A stretch of 64,000 bases of DNA from Rhea pennata (lineage: Eukaryota; Chordata; Aves; Rheiformes; Rheidae), in assembly GCF_028389875.1 (NCBI RefSeq), contig NC_084677.1:6366017-6430016 (forward strand), read 5' to 3'. The translations under genes and the position numbers were made by a program. Under the pieces are notes generated by a model. That model was not told the DNA's origin. It searched no databases and saw only the letters and a program-made list of their open reading frames with translations. Shown piece after piece: positions 46,901-59,690 of the stretch. Within the stretch, counting starts at the first letter, position 1, and the number at the start of each line of letters is the position of its first letter.

Positions 46901-49900
46901 GCAGACCTTTTCTGCAGAGAATGGCTCAGTTGTAGCAATCCTGATATGTAGACTTGACATTATGGTCTGTTTGTGACCACCTTTGCTTTTGAAATACAAA
47001 GCTGTGACCTTTGATTGGCCTAGTTGGGTGAAGAACAGCTTGTTTCTCTTTTCTGGGTTGTCTCACGAGGATGGTAGATTTCAGCTCTGGTACTGAGCAT
47101 ATATAAGCACTGGATGGAAATTGTAATGCTAGGCTTATGTGAATACTAGATGGAAATTTTCATGTAATTGTCACTTAACAGGACTTTCCTATTCCCATTA
47201 CAATTTCAGATAACTTTATCTGTAGTTATCACTAGAAGTTCTTGGTGATATTCTGAAACCTTTCTTGCAAATACTGTCCTAAACTAACCAAAAATTTTTC
47301 AGTGAAATGTGGTAGTAAAATATGCCATTAAAAAATCCAGTTGAAGTAAAAAGAGCTATTATTTCATTGTATGTATTCAGACTTTGATAACTACATAGGC
47401 TTTACAGAACTCTTAACTCTTCTTCTGGGATCAAGTGAATTGCAGCTGAATACATCAGTGTGCTGTTAGGGTTTTAAAAAAATAACAAAGAAAAGTGACT
47501 AAAGCAGTAAGACGAGATTTCTAGTGTCACCCCAAACTTTTGTTAACACTGATATTTAGTTAAGTCATTCAACTTTTCCCTGCTTTGAGATATAGGAAAT
47601 GGATATTTCTGCCTTTCCAAAGGAAGGAGGGATGGTACTTAATGATTACGGTGCGTTTTTCAAATAGCGTGTGTTATATAATGAATCTTTTTATGTAAAT
47701 ATTGTCATAAAAAGAATCTTTTTATGTAGCTATTGGGATGCCATTAGGTTGGCCCATTCTTCCTTTGACAACATGAACGAGGCCAGAAACTATGCATCTC
47801 TTCTATTCAGAGGCTGCAGTCCCATCCACTCCTTTTTTGTCAGCCTTTCTACCTTTTTCCTCTCTTTCAGAACTTCTTATCTCTGTGTTACCTTACAGCA
47901 CATGACTGCATTTGAGATGGTCGCTGCTCACGTGACTCTGTGACTCCTTTTTATTAGTTCCTTTATTGTGGTCCCATTATCCAAATGCTTTCCAGGCTTC
48001 CTCTTTTCTATTCCCTAGTATATTCTAGTCTGATCCCCTTTCAGAAAAGGGGCTGTTTGCAGAGCTGTCGATCAGGTCCCTTCAAGCGTTGTGAAGGTTA
48101 GAAAAGGAGAAACGAGCTAACAGGAGGGAAACAGAACACACAAGATTGGACCACTAACACTTTAGCAAGTGGTCTGTCTTTGTAGCGGTGATTTTCACCT
48201 TAACGTATGAATGCAATTGGACTCACTATCCTAGGAAATTCACTTTTAATTTGAAAGAAAATTGGCTCTCTAGTATTTGTCCAGTTACAACACAGCTACC
48301 TGAGCATTGCCATGCTTGTCAGCATTGCTTTCCGTTTCAGTAACAGCAACCATAGCTGATGTGGTCTCTCGATCTGCAATTTCTTCCACTGTTTAGAAAA
48401 AAAAGGTGGAAAATACAAAGTGTGGTGAGCTGTGAACTGAAGAACTTTCTCACCTTTATGATAAACATCCTCCTTACAAGCCATCGAAACCTGCCTGCTG
48501 CCAGGAGGGCGGTCACTGGGCAGCCTGGGGTACAAAGCTGGTTCTTTGGTTTCTGGAGTGTTTGTTTCTGGCGCTGCCCTCGGACTGGCTGATGGAGGGG
48601 CCGAGGGGAAGCAGGTGGCTGCCTGCTGTGTGCGTAATGACAGACCTTCAGGCCCTGGGGCTGCTACCCTGGTGCCTGTCCGCAGCCTCGAGCCGCACAG
48701 GAAGTGAATAAGCCTCTGGGGGGTTCTCCTGGGCTGTTCTCCCACCATGATGAATCCAAGCAAAGGAGATTAACAGAGAGCTCAGGATGTTTTACATTTT
48801 GCAACAACTGATGTATAGCCTGGTGATACCATTCCTGCTATACATCCTAGCAAAGTAAAGCAAGTGAAAACAGCAAAGAGATTCATTTGCCTTTAGCTCC
48901 CAATCCCTTGCCTCAAATACCTATTGTGCAGATTTGTGGAATAATTGTGGTGTACAGCTTGTGCCACTGTTTCTAAACCACATAATTGTTCCTGGTTAAA
49001 TGGGTTTGGAGCAACTGAGAGACAGATGAATGTGCCCCCATGAATTTAAAACAGGCTTCTAAGTCTTTGCATAAGCAGGGAGAATGGGATAGAAATCTGT
49101 GATGCTGACTTCTCACCCCTGTCTTGCAATGTGCACGTTCCACTTAGCTTTGCCTATATCCTGGGGATGTTTGCAGAGGCAGGATCTTGCAAGCTGCAGT
49201 TTGAAACACAGGCATCATGCTGAATTAGCTTCTCTGCAAGCAAGAAGGGATTTTATGAACAAACTAGTTTGTATGGTTTAGCTTTCAAGGGAAGTACCTG
49301 CATTGAGCCCCCCTGAATGTTGGGGCCCCTCACTAATTATTTTATTTTTCCAGTGATTCTCCCTACAGGCACACCTTGTTAGCTCACAGAAATAGTGTTT
49401 CATTGTATGTTTGCAATAGGCTACAGCTACTATTACGAAGTAACTGCTGTCAGTCCTAGAAACTAATACTGCCTGTTAGAGATAATCTCTCAGAACATAA
49501 TTTTAAGAGCTGCTGTTTTTCATAAATCTGATTTTACATTGTATACTTTAAAAAGAATCCACATATCTTTGCATTTCATGTGCTCTGTAAATTATTTTGA
49601 ACTTCCTTCTTGAAAATAATTTTCTGCACCAAAAGAACATCAAATACAGTTTAAGTCACAAAATTGCAATGTATGTGTGCCCACAAAACAAACAGAACAT
49701 CTGCAAAATTAATGTATTTAGCATTCACTTCAGAATTGCTGCTTTTTATAGTCATCTGTAGCAATGGTCCTATGCAGCTCAGACAATTGCATTTAGAGGA
49801 AAGATATTTAGAGAAGACTTTTGCTAGCCAACCATGGATAGCGTTTAATCTCAAATCAAAGAATTGTATTTCAACACACATCTTACAGTGTGATATCTAA

Positions 49901-52003
49901 AACTGTTGGAAATACTTCACTGAGCAAATCTGAAACTGGAAGCAGTTGCTGCTAAGTAGCAGTGGTGACAGAGCGTGTCCTTGTTTCCTGTGGTTTTGAC
50001 ATGTGCACTGGAACCGATCTCTCTTGGTTTCCAAGCTCTGCTGCTGCTGATGGCAACAAGAAGGCCAGTGGAAATTAGTCAAGAAATGCACAATGAAGTC
50101 AAAATTCATTTGATTTATTATGATAACAAAATAATAAATATACCGATCATGCCTGCTGATCTTCTATGAGAAGTTCTGTGTTCAGTGGAGATAGAAATGG
50201 AGTTGACTTAGTTAAGCTCAAATGCAATACTACATGATTTATTCTGACTGCAAACTATAAACCTTTTATATAACAAATATGAAGAAAAATTAGGGCTAAG
50301 CTATTTTATTGTTTAAACCCCTTGCAATAAATTATTTTCTAGGAGTATTTCAGAAAGCCAGTACCATATCAAAATATAATGTTGAGCCTTTTATAAATAT
50401 TTTAACCCTTAAAGAATTTTAGGTAAGCATTAAATATCAATAAGAGATAAAATAGTATTCTGGGAGCAAAAATGTAGGAGCTGCTTCACATAGGAAAGGA
50501 TTAGTTAGTACTGCTGAGGGACCTGGGTAATAATGGGTTTGACTTGAAAGCACATTTGATTTGATTGTGAAGAGGCATCTCATCACTGTAGGAAGGTAGA
50601 TTAGCCAATTTACAGCAAAATAGCCAAGAGAAGTGATTGTAAAGGGGACTAGCCTGATAAAGTGAGTCATGGTGGGACACGTTTAAGCCTTCTGTCGTGA
50701 CTATGTTTGCATTGCCCCTTCTGCTGGTTGCTACAAAGCTAACTCTAAGTTAACTTTTAACGGGTTCCTAGAAACCTTTAAAAGGTAATATCTTGTAGAG
50801 CAAAGTTAAGGAGGGAACTGAAGCTCGCATAAATAGTTTTGAGCAGAGGACATGAAGATGGTTAATCATTGTGAGAGGTGCTGGGTCAATTCACTGTTTA
50901 ACAACTCGTTACTGCTATGGTGGTTTCACTGACTTAGGCGCACGTTTATTTTTGCTAGAGAATGATCATGAGATAAGAAATGTGGTCGGGGGTATTTTTT
51001 CACACTGATTACGTGAAAGTTAGCACAGCTCAAGAGAGGAGCTGAGAGTGAAAAATATTAATGAATTAATTAAGTGAATATTGATTTGTAAGTGAAGCTT
51101 CTGTTTTCTACACACAGTAACTCTAATTCCCTCTGTGCTTCTGACCCACAATTTACAAAGCTAATATGATGTTCTCCAGAGTGCACACAAGCATTGTGCA
51201 AGTGTTTGTTCACCTTGGCAGATTTCAAAATACATTGAATTTTAAATTGAACTCGGAACAAATTCAGTGAGACCAAGTGGTAGCTGCATTGTCTGGGAAG
51301 GCCTAGGGAGGATTTTTGTACCCAAGTAATGCAGTCAGAGAATTAATAGGTGTCCCTTGGTAAGGAGTTTTTTATTTTGTCAATTCTGAAAAAACTCAAG
51401 CATGAAGGGAAGTAACTGCTATCTTGGCTAAAGATAATACAGAAATTGAGCATCTGAACTATTAATGTTGGGTAAGAAATGCTTCCTATTGTGGCAGCAG
51501 CAGATCAACTTCTTCCTAGCATCTAGTCATTAACATCTATTTTCATATTTTATTGATGGAATAAGAATGATGTAAGCAGTAAATGATCTTCTTATGGTGG
51601 AAGAGCAGCTATATTCTCAGAGCATATTTATGATACAGTTGTCCACCAGAAGGTTTATAGGTAATAGTGATGTTTCATTTGAACTGCAAGCTGCAATCTG
51701 CTATTAATGAATAGCCTATACCCTCTGGGGGAGGGAAAATCAAATGAGGAGAAAAATACCAGCTTAGTGTATATGTAGACAAACAGAACCTCTAGTGGCC
51801 TAAGTAGAGAGAGGATACCAGAGTTTTAAGGATGAGGTTTGAATTTTAACCTGCATGCTCTATATTTCAATGACCTGTTCTATCTGTGCATGACTTCCAG
51901 CCAGGCTTTCTATGCAGGTGATCCAGAACAAAAAAAGAGTCGTATTATCTATCATTCGTGATCCTGAACTGTACGAGGTCTTGTAGATTTAATTGGCTGA
52001 GAT

Positions 52004-52415
52004 AGAATCATAGAATCACAGAATGGCTGGCATTGGAAGGTACCTCTGGAGACAGGTTAGGCTCGTCCAACCCCCCTCTTCCAACAGAGCAGGTGGCCTA
52101 GGACTGTGTCCAGTTGGGTTTTGAATATACCCAAGGATGGAGATTCTACATCCTCTCTAGGCCACTTCTCCCGGTGGTCGATCACCCACGCAGTAAAAAA
52201 GCTTTTGGTTATGTTTAAACAGAATTTCTTATATTTCCATTTGTGCCCCTTGCCTCTTGTCCTGTCATTGGATACCTCTGGAAAGAGTCAGGTTTCATCT
52301 TCTTTACTTTTCCTGTTAGGTATTTAAATGTATTAATTAGATTCCCCACCCCATCTAGCCATCTCTTCTTCAGGCTAAACAGTCTCAGCTCTTTCAGTCT
52401 CAATTCATAGAGTTG
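52004..52415 (-). mobile_element. CR1 LINE 3' end, 5'-truncated
   Basis: The + strand begins AGAATCATAGAATCACAGAA, the reverse complement of the octamer repeats that end CR1 elements. It continues with TTGGAAGG, 'ctcgtccaacccccct', 'aggactgtgtccagttgggttttgaatat' and 'ttgtgccccttgcctcttgtcctgtcattgg', all in CR1 order. On the minus strand, codons near 52403-52260 read LKELRLFSLKKRW then NLINTFKYL, the C-terminal end of the CR1 reverse-transcriptase ORF. About 410 bases remain, 5'-truncated as is typical, and no intact ORF survives. It is the least diverged transposable element in the window and the main reason for calling the DNA avian. Confidence 0.92.
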
Positions 52416-52880
52416 TGGGTTACTTGGTAGAAAATGTTAAGTCGGGGGAGAGGGGTAGGGCTTCAGTTTCCTCTTATTTGGCCCGCAGTTCTTTTACCTC
52501 GGATGTGATTTTTCTCATAAATTGTTTGAACCTAAAGGGCACATTGATGCGAGAAACCAGCTGGAAATGTTTTTTAAAATGTTTACTGCAGTTACTCTAA
52601 CACACAGAACAAAGCAGAAAAGCAATGGGAAATGGAAGATGATCTTTACCTCTTGACCTCACTAAAACTGAGAGAAACAGATTTTACGTAAAAGTTACTC
52701 ACCTTGACAGGACTTAGCTTCAGGGTCATATCTTAATCCTGAGACTTCTTTGAACATCAGCAGTAATTCATCAGACCATCTTTGCAGTTTCTTTGGATTT
52801 GAATTAGTGAGAAGGGAAATTGGAATCAATGGCATAGTAATAGTAGCTGCATCCATAGGCACATAAATGTTTTCTTTTGT

Positions 52881-52916
52881 TTTTTTTTTTTTTTTGTTTT
52901 TTGTTTTTTTTTTCAG
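52881..52916 (+). promoter_or_regulatory. ABAT: Extended poly-T acceptor tract of ABAT exon 2
   Basis: An almost unbroken T tract with three G interruptions runs straight into TTTCAG| at 52916. It serves as polypyrimidine tract for the start-codon exon and is long and homopolymeric enough to vary in length. Confidence 0.6.
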
Positions 52917-53045
52917 AACATCAGCTGGAAATAAAGCTCTGAAGATTCAATATTTTTGAGTAAAGAAAAGAGAAAATGGCATCAATGTTGCTTAGTCGGC
53001 AGCTGACCTGTTGTCTACAGCAAAACTCCAGACTGTTTGCAGTTG
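52917..53045 (+). CDS. ABAT: ABAT (GABA transaminase) start-codon exon, partial gene
   Basis: ABAT is the mitochondrial, pyridoxal-phosphate-dependent 4-aminobutyrate aminotransferase; it converts GABA and 2-oxoglutarate to succinic semialdehyde and glutamate. The exon lies between TTTTTTTTTCAG| and GTTG|GTAAGT. Its first 59 bases are 5'UTR without any ATG; coding starts at 52976 in a strong context (A at -3, G at +4). It encodes 23 residues plus one base: MASMLLSRQLTCCLQQNSRL then FAV. Human ABAT begins [20 protein letters not shown] and has its first coding exon end in the same phase after 23 codons. The peptide has Arg at 8 and 19, no acidic residue and several Leu, as expected for a cleaved mitochondrial presequence. 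All the catalytic domain lies in later exons outside this window. Confidence 0.92.
52976..53045 (+). CDS. ABAT: ABAT coding part of exon 2
   Basis: Coding portion of the exon: start codon to donor, 70 bases, ending after the first base of a Gly codon by comparison with human. It encodes only the mitochondrial targeting segment. Confidence 0.92.
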
Positions 53046-53200
53046 GTAAGTGTTCAATTTTGTGCTAATGAAGAAGATTTCAGTGTGATTATTGCTCAGT
53101 TTTGCCTGGTAGCCCTGAGACTTTCAAATTTTGAAGACTACTGGGTTCCGTATCTTGGGTAGTGAGGCATTGATAGCCCAAAACTGGCCAGAAGGAAGAA

Positions 53201-53264
53201 TTTCTTCTTCTTCTTCTTCTTCTTCTTTTTTTTTTTTTTTTGTTTGTTTGTTTGTTTGTTTGTT
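53201..53264 (+). repeat. Compound microsatellite (TTC)n-(T)n-(GTTT)n
   Basis: About nine TTC units, then about 17 T, then six GTTT units. It begins about 155 bases after the ABAT exon 2 donor. Confidence 0.9.
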
Positions 53265-56084
53265 ATGTCTTTAACTCTACAAACCACAGAAGTCCTCATT
53301 TAGGAACTAATTTATGCTATAAGTGTTCTAAATGAAACAAAGCTCTTCAGCCCTTGGAACTTTGCTTTTACGTGGCTATTTTCGGATGCTACATGGTGTT
53401 GAGATGAAAAAATTATCCATCAAAATCAGCCTTATTATTCTTTGTGCTGTGTAGTGTGACCCTGCCCATCTCCATTAGGAGATCCTGAGAAGTTTTACAT
53501 AACACACTGGAAGAGGTGGTCCTTACTGCAGGTGTCCATTTCTGCCTGTAGTTTGCTCTAGTTTGAAATAAAAATAAAATATGACAGAATGTCAAGCTAC
53601 CTTCTCTCGAGTGTATAATGACAAGTTCTCGCTTGACCCGGGCTTGTAATTTTGCCTGTATGTGTGTGTATATATTAAACCAAACCTGCAGTCTCTATGA
53701 AACAGATACTAAAATTTTTTGCTTGTGCTCTGAACATGTAAATTTATAGCACTTTTTCCCCCCAAAGCAATGTAAAACTTAAGATCTAACACCTGTTTTA
53801 TGCTAGCCATTCTTCTCTCTGCCACTGTGCTCTTCCTGCCACTGCCAGACAAACAAAGAACACTGCTACTTGCTCAGAAACTTAAATATCATTGGTTTCC
53901 TTTTAAATAATGTACTTTGACGAGCAGCTGACCTTTTAGGCCAAAGTACACAAAATCTAGTCTTGTAGCTATTGGAAAAGTATTAGGTCAATGTTTCAAT
54001 GCAGGATGCAGTTCTGTTTCTGGTGGTGATGCACTGATTGCCTGAGCGGTGGAAGTGCAGCGATCAGGTGCTCAGTAGTGGACAATGGAAAGTGCATGCG
54101 GCAACCAGGCCTTTATTAGCTGCCAGTCCTTTGAACTAATCAGTCCTCTCAGTACCACTTGTATGTTCCCTGTCCTTCCCAGTGTCTTGAACACTTCTGT
54201 GCTGCTTCTCAACCAGAAAGACCAATATACTAAAGTTGTGAAAGATGATTGAGATGACTGGAGTGAAAGGCAAATACACTAACTTGCCCTTTTTTTCCCT
54301 CACCATTATAATGAAGAGGTGTAAATCTTCAAATGAAGGCGAGTTGAGGCTCCATTAATCCATCCTTGCATCCAGGAATTTGTAAGTGGGAAAGCCTGCT
54401 AAAATATTGAAGAAGAGAATAGAGGGCTCTGATTACAGGTTATAAAGCAGACCTGTGACCCTTGGGGCTGACTGCTTTGTGTGCATGTCTGCAGAGATTA
54501 GAGGAAGTGGTAATCCATCTCTAGCAGGAATTGTCTCCTGGCAGTTTTTTAGCCTGCAAAGTTCTCATCTGACTGAACAGGCAGCAGAACTTTTGACACT
54601 TGTAGCAAAGATTTGAGCTTCAGTTATTTTCCTGATGAGTCGCAGCCGAGGTTGCAGTGTCACCAGTCTGCTCATTTTTAGGGAAATGCTGAGAGGAACA
54701 TCTTGGAATTTTCTTCCCCGGAATGCACACCACGAAGGTGTATTCTGAACACTCAAACTCAGAGCTGTGCAGACTAAAAAATAGACTGATACCTTACTCC
54801 CACAAAACTTCCACAGTACTGTTTGTCAGCTGATGTTCAGATATCAAAATTACAGGATTTGCTAAGGAGAATTGGGGGTGGGAAGAATAGATTGTTTTGT
54901 GAGAGAAGTCTCTATATCTGTGGGCTGTCATGCTTCAGCTGTGTGTGTATTAAGTGCAGTAATTCCGTGCAGCTTGAATTGATGATAGGTTTATTCGCAG
55001 AAAGAGATTCTTCATTCTTTTTCTGGTTTTCAAAGCAAGTGTTTGGGAGTTGGCATTGTACTGGCCCTGGGCATGAAATAAATTGGTTTGTGACAAAGGA
55101 TCGCATGTGAAAAGGAAGGATGTTGGTAAATTCACATTCACTGTAGCAGACAGCTAGACCTACACTCACTATTGTAAAATATATGGGAACAAATGTAACA
55201 AAACTTGATATTAATCAAAATATTTCTAGGAACTTTTCTTTGGTAGTATGTGTGGGATGGTGTTTAATTAAGATGGATTTCAAGTCCTTAGAACTTTTAA
55301 GGAATGTGAGCTGGAGAGTCTTTTTCACCTGACCATTACTTGTGCTGTTTTTATTCCAAATACAGTGTTAGTCTACGATAAGCTAACTAGAAAAGGAAAA
55401 TTGAAATCTTTTTTTACCATTCAAGTTGATTAAAATGCAAAAGCTAAGCAAAACATATCAATGTAAAATGCAAGTTAAATCTTTCCCCAAAAATGTGAAA
55501 TCTTGTATCTTGCAATAAGCCTTAATCTGTTTCTTTTCTTTATTTGATTAGCTTAATAGTTTAGCCTCAAAGATATAGTTAACTAGAATTTGAGCAACTG
55601 CAGAAGGACCACGATAGACTGAGTAGCCAACCTGATTGGCTTTATATCAAATATACAGAATCTTGCTTAGTGCTCTGAGTATGGTAATGTGAAGGCAAAT
55701 CTCTGAGAGCTTGCTGATGTTAGAGAAATAATGTCAAATCTAGGTATTGCTTTTTATTTGAATTGAGTTCTGCAAGCACGGTTCTATTGCTATTATCAGT
55801 ACAGTGTGCTGCAAATTGATCACAGTTGATAGTTCTAAATCTAAATATTTATTCTGCTTTGTCCTAACTGATTTTATCAGTTGTGTCACCACAGCTATTC
55901 CATTTTCACACTTTGAAGGTAGAGGTAGCACAAGTTAGACTCTGGAGATCTGGGTTCACTTTCCTGTTGATTACCCTAAGCGCTTGAATTCATTTTTGAA
56001 TCTTGAGCTGGAAAGAATGCCAAAAGGTCTGTCTTGTGCATTTAGGTAGCATTAATTCATGCTATTGCATGCACATACCCTTCT

Positions 56085-56460
56085 AAGATGCTGGCCTGTT
56101 TGTAATGGCCTCCAGTAGAACAGATTCTACAGCCTCTGCAGGTGATCTGTTCTATTGCTGAACTGATTTTACCGTTAAAGCTTTTTTCTAATGCTTAATG
56201 GACGTTTCAAACAGGGGGAGAAAAATCAAGTCCTTGCTATTTGTCCTACCCTCCACGGACCTGGACATTGTTTTTTTTTTTTTCTTTTTTTTCTTTCTTT
56301 TTTTTTTAATAGCAGTCTTTTACATATTTGAAAACTGTTACCTCTGCCGGGTTCTTGTACTCTTGTCTGAACTGGTCTAAATAACATTATAGTCATTCCT
56401 CTTAGGTCCAGTTTTCTCTTCCAGATTCCCTGTGCTTTTGTATTCATATTAATTATTCAC
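56085..56460 (-). mobile_element. Ancient CR1 LINE remnant with internal T-rich insertion
   Basis: The + strand carries AACAGATTCTACAGCCTCTG, later CTTTTACATATTTGAAAACTGTTA, then GTCTGAACTGGTCTAAATAA and GTCATTCCTCTTAGGTCCAG. These correspond in order to the reverse complement of old CR1 3' regions ('ggattctatagcct', 'cctttacatatttgaagactgttatc', 'agactaaacaaaccc', 'cctcataggtcatgttttct'). A T/C-rich tract at 56270-56309 splits the match. Confidence 0.6.
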
Positions 56461-59400
56461 TTGTCCTCGCGAATATCTGAAAGAAGTTGGAAAGCCATGA
56501 AAATTGCACACTCTCACTCCTACTTTTGTGTGTAGTATTAATCCTTGCCAAGAAAATTAGGACAAAAGACGGAGTGACCTGAGCTCTCACTCTGCATCAT
56601 GCGAGACTTACTCTCCTCTTAGGTAATCCTCTTTGCTTTAATAGAGACAAATGATGTGGATACATGAGGGAGATGTGGGAGAAGCAAGATTCATCTCCTT
56701 TCTCTGAATTGTAGAGATCAAAGACTTGAAGTCAGCTTCAGCTGATGCCTTGGGAACTGGACCATTGGTTATTCTGGAGGAGACAGTCCCTCTCACCCTT
56801 TCTCAAGAAGCCTTTCCCTTTCAGTCTGCCTGCAGAAGTGTTCCTCTGAAGACCTGTGTCGGAAGCCTACTGGCCCTGAGGCTGAGCTCCAAGTTTGAGA
56901 TTGGACTACAGTTCTCAGCTCTTTGAGTGAATCTAATGCCTTTGAGTTTCCCATCTAATTTTCTTGTTCTTTCTATCACATAAAGGATGGTTGTTATAAT
57001 GGGTATTTTCCCACCTAGGCATTCCTTGTAGCTGATCATCCACAGAGATGTCTCGATGCACTTTTGTAGTTGTTACTCTGGTCTGCTGTACTGAGAATTA
57101 GGAAAGACGTTATGGCTGACTTCGTCACTCCCACGGGCGATTAGGGATTGTTATCATCAGTGAACTTAGAGCACGCTGAGAGTGAAAGTCAGAGCCCTAC
57201 GTGACATGGGTATAAATTTTTGCCTCCCTTCTGCCCCTCAAACATCAGGGAATCTACACGAACACCAGCAGTCTTACGTTCCCATAACTCTGCTGAAGAG
57301 TTGCTTTGGAGCTGTGTTGAGGTTGAGGGGGGAACTGTGTCTTACTCTTTCTTATGGGAGCTTCCACTTACGTACCGTCTGTTTGGTATCAATTTTTTTC
57401 TTGCTCATGGGGGAATCCTGTTCCCCTAAAATCTCCAGTATGTGTGTAGGAGTACTGCAATACAGACAATCTCATGTGGAACAGCTTCTAAGCTTATACT
57501 ATAAGTACTCTGTAAATAGCAATCTCAGTTTTCACAATATTATGCAATAGCAATGTTCACTTTCCAAACAACTCTAGTTAGCCTGGCCTTTTGCCATTCC
57601 CTGTCAAGATCTGTTAGTAACAGATTCTACTTGCAGCATCTAAAAGCAGATTTGGGGAAAATCACAGTCCTCCCTTTTGGCTGTCGGAGCCTCCACACTC
57701 CTAAACTTCTGTCTAGAAGTTTGTTGAAGAGACTCCAGGGAGTAGAGGTGTGTGTGTGAAGCTCTAGAAATGCGCAGGAGACCGCCTTTCTGCACTTGCA
57801 CAGGTAGCAATGCTATGGCATGTGGGACAGGATCTTATCAGTTTGAGAGATCCAGTGTGCCCTTCCTTTCTCCTCTTTTATGCTCTTGATTACACTGATC
57901 TAATTTCACTGCCTCCGTTGGAACTTCTTCTAGCTAATATCCAGTTTTACAGTCAGGAACTTTCTTCATACGAATGTTATTTTTTATCAAACTTATTGAG
58001 GGTTTAAGCACTTTCTTTCTAGGCCTGTACTGAACCTAGCTCTTGTTGGCATAGATCACTACTTGCCACAGACCCACCAACAACAGCACTTTCTGTGACT
58101 ACTAATATGGCAAAATGTTTAAAGGGTGCACTTATGTTAGCTGTGTTGCTATACCAATGTGGAAATTCATTTAAAAATGGCTGAGTGAGATATCTGATGA
58201 GTGATAAGAGTAGCTTAGAAAACATAAGTTGGAAAATCTACTTTTTCTCTCTACTAGGAAATGATGGCATCCTGTTACATGAAGCAGGAGGAAGCACCAA
58301 TTTGCTAACATTACTTAAGTGTTTAGAAAGATCATGCATGTTGCATAGAGCTTTGAAAAGTCTGCAACAAGCAAGTAGAATTTAACTGTAATTTAAGTAC
58401 TGTCTCCTTTAGATAAGATAGGTAGAAAGGAGATGGCTTCTCTGCTAGCTGTTCATCCAGTGTGACCCATAATTAGGGTCATTAGGTACATGCACTTGTT
58501 TTCTAACTTTGGATTTGATGGCACAAGACAACCTTGTCTACCAGGGAAAAGAGGGTGCCGTTCTCAGTTCTATTAGCTAAATATAATATAAAATCTTTCC
58601 TAATGCTTTTTCAGAGAATGACATCCTGCTGTAGGCCATTACCTTTTCACACTTTAAAGATGAGAGCTGGAATTGCATCACCTGGTCCTGTTCTAACGCT
58701 AAGCTAATACAACATGGGAAACCCTTTTTCCACTGCAGTTTGATCATAGACATCAACAGGAAGTCAGTGGATTGACTTGATCCATTGTCTCAAGAGTTTA
58801 ACTTTAGTTAAATGTCTTTGTACTGATTTTCATACAAGTTATAGTGTCATATGAATGTAAGAATATTAATACTATATTGATTTTTAAAACATCTGTGAAA
58901 ATATTTAGGCTGATAATATTTGTATATATATTTTGAGATTTCAGTTTTTCTCTTGAAAGAGTATTAAATAAAGCTACCAAGCTATCTGGTCAGAGTGAGC
59001 TAGATGAGTATAAATACATCAGTATCAGCAGTGAGCAGTTGTTATGTCAATGAGCTGTCAGTCCGTCACTGACAGTCATAATAAATATACAAACTGTGAA
59101 GATTTGTTAGAGAGTTTCAGCTGTTAAGTACTTTCCATTTGAGGAAATAAGGCTCTCACCAGACCCTTGTGGCATTTTTTGTATTCTAGATCTCTTATTA
59201 CAAAGGCAATGCTGTTAATTCCCCAGAGGACCACACTTTCAGGTCTCTGAACTTTGATGTAGGATTGAGCCATGTAGCAGTAAGAGAATGTTTTCTATTG
59301 GTCAGGGTGCTCCTAGATGGGAAGAGGTCTTTACTTGTGTGTTTGCCGATGACTTGCACCACTTGCGTGTGCCAATACATGTCAAACCAGCAACGGAGCT

Positions 59401-59643
59401 CTTCACAGGGACTAACCTTATTGTATTTCTATCTAGAGTCCAAACTTACTTGAATGAGAGTTGGAGAAGAATAAAAGAATAAAAATGTGACAGGAAAGGA
59501 AAACAGAAAAATAGAAAAGAAAGAGGGCCTAGTTTTGTGTTCTTGAAGTTTGGGTTCTTTGGGTTTGGGTTTTTTTTTTTTTTAGCAAGGTCTGACATTG
59601 CTAGAAATTGTGTGAGTTGTGCCCATCATTTATGTTATACTTC

Positions 59644-59690
59644 CTCAAAGGGAAAAGGAAAAAAAGAAAAAAAGAAAGAGAAAAAAATAA
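59644..59690 (+). repeat. A-rich purine tract
   Basis: An almost pure A/G tract of about 45 bases, with a T run at 59567-59583 shortly upstream. Low-complexity sequence in ABAT intron 2. Confidence 0.8.

Larger units (their letters stand above)
27565..52916 (+). other. ABAT: ABAT intron 1 (about 25 kb)
   Basis: The intron follows from the proposed donor at 27565 and the acceptor at 52916. No conserved coding exon was recognised inside it. It contains a MIR-like SINE end, one well-preserved CR1 insertion, simple repeats, a short hairpin, a G+C-raised stretch with two X-box motifs near 43.8-44.0 kb and another at 48.3-48.75 kb. Large first introns of this kind often hold enhancers and alternative first exons, but nothing here proves it. 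Confidence 0.6.

Noticed and set aside
55930..56000. GACTCTGGAGATCTGGGTTCAC tract resembling a MIR box-B region
   Set aside because: The match is limited to about 20 bases, with no flanking SINE structure.
58256..58382. Segment after CTCTACTAG| with an open frame and a downstream AAG|TAG
   Set aside because: No proper donor and no similarity to ABAT or another known protein.
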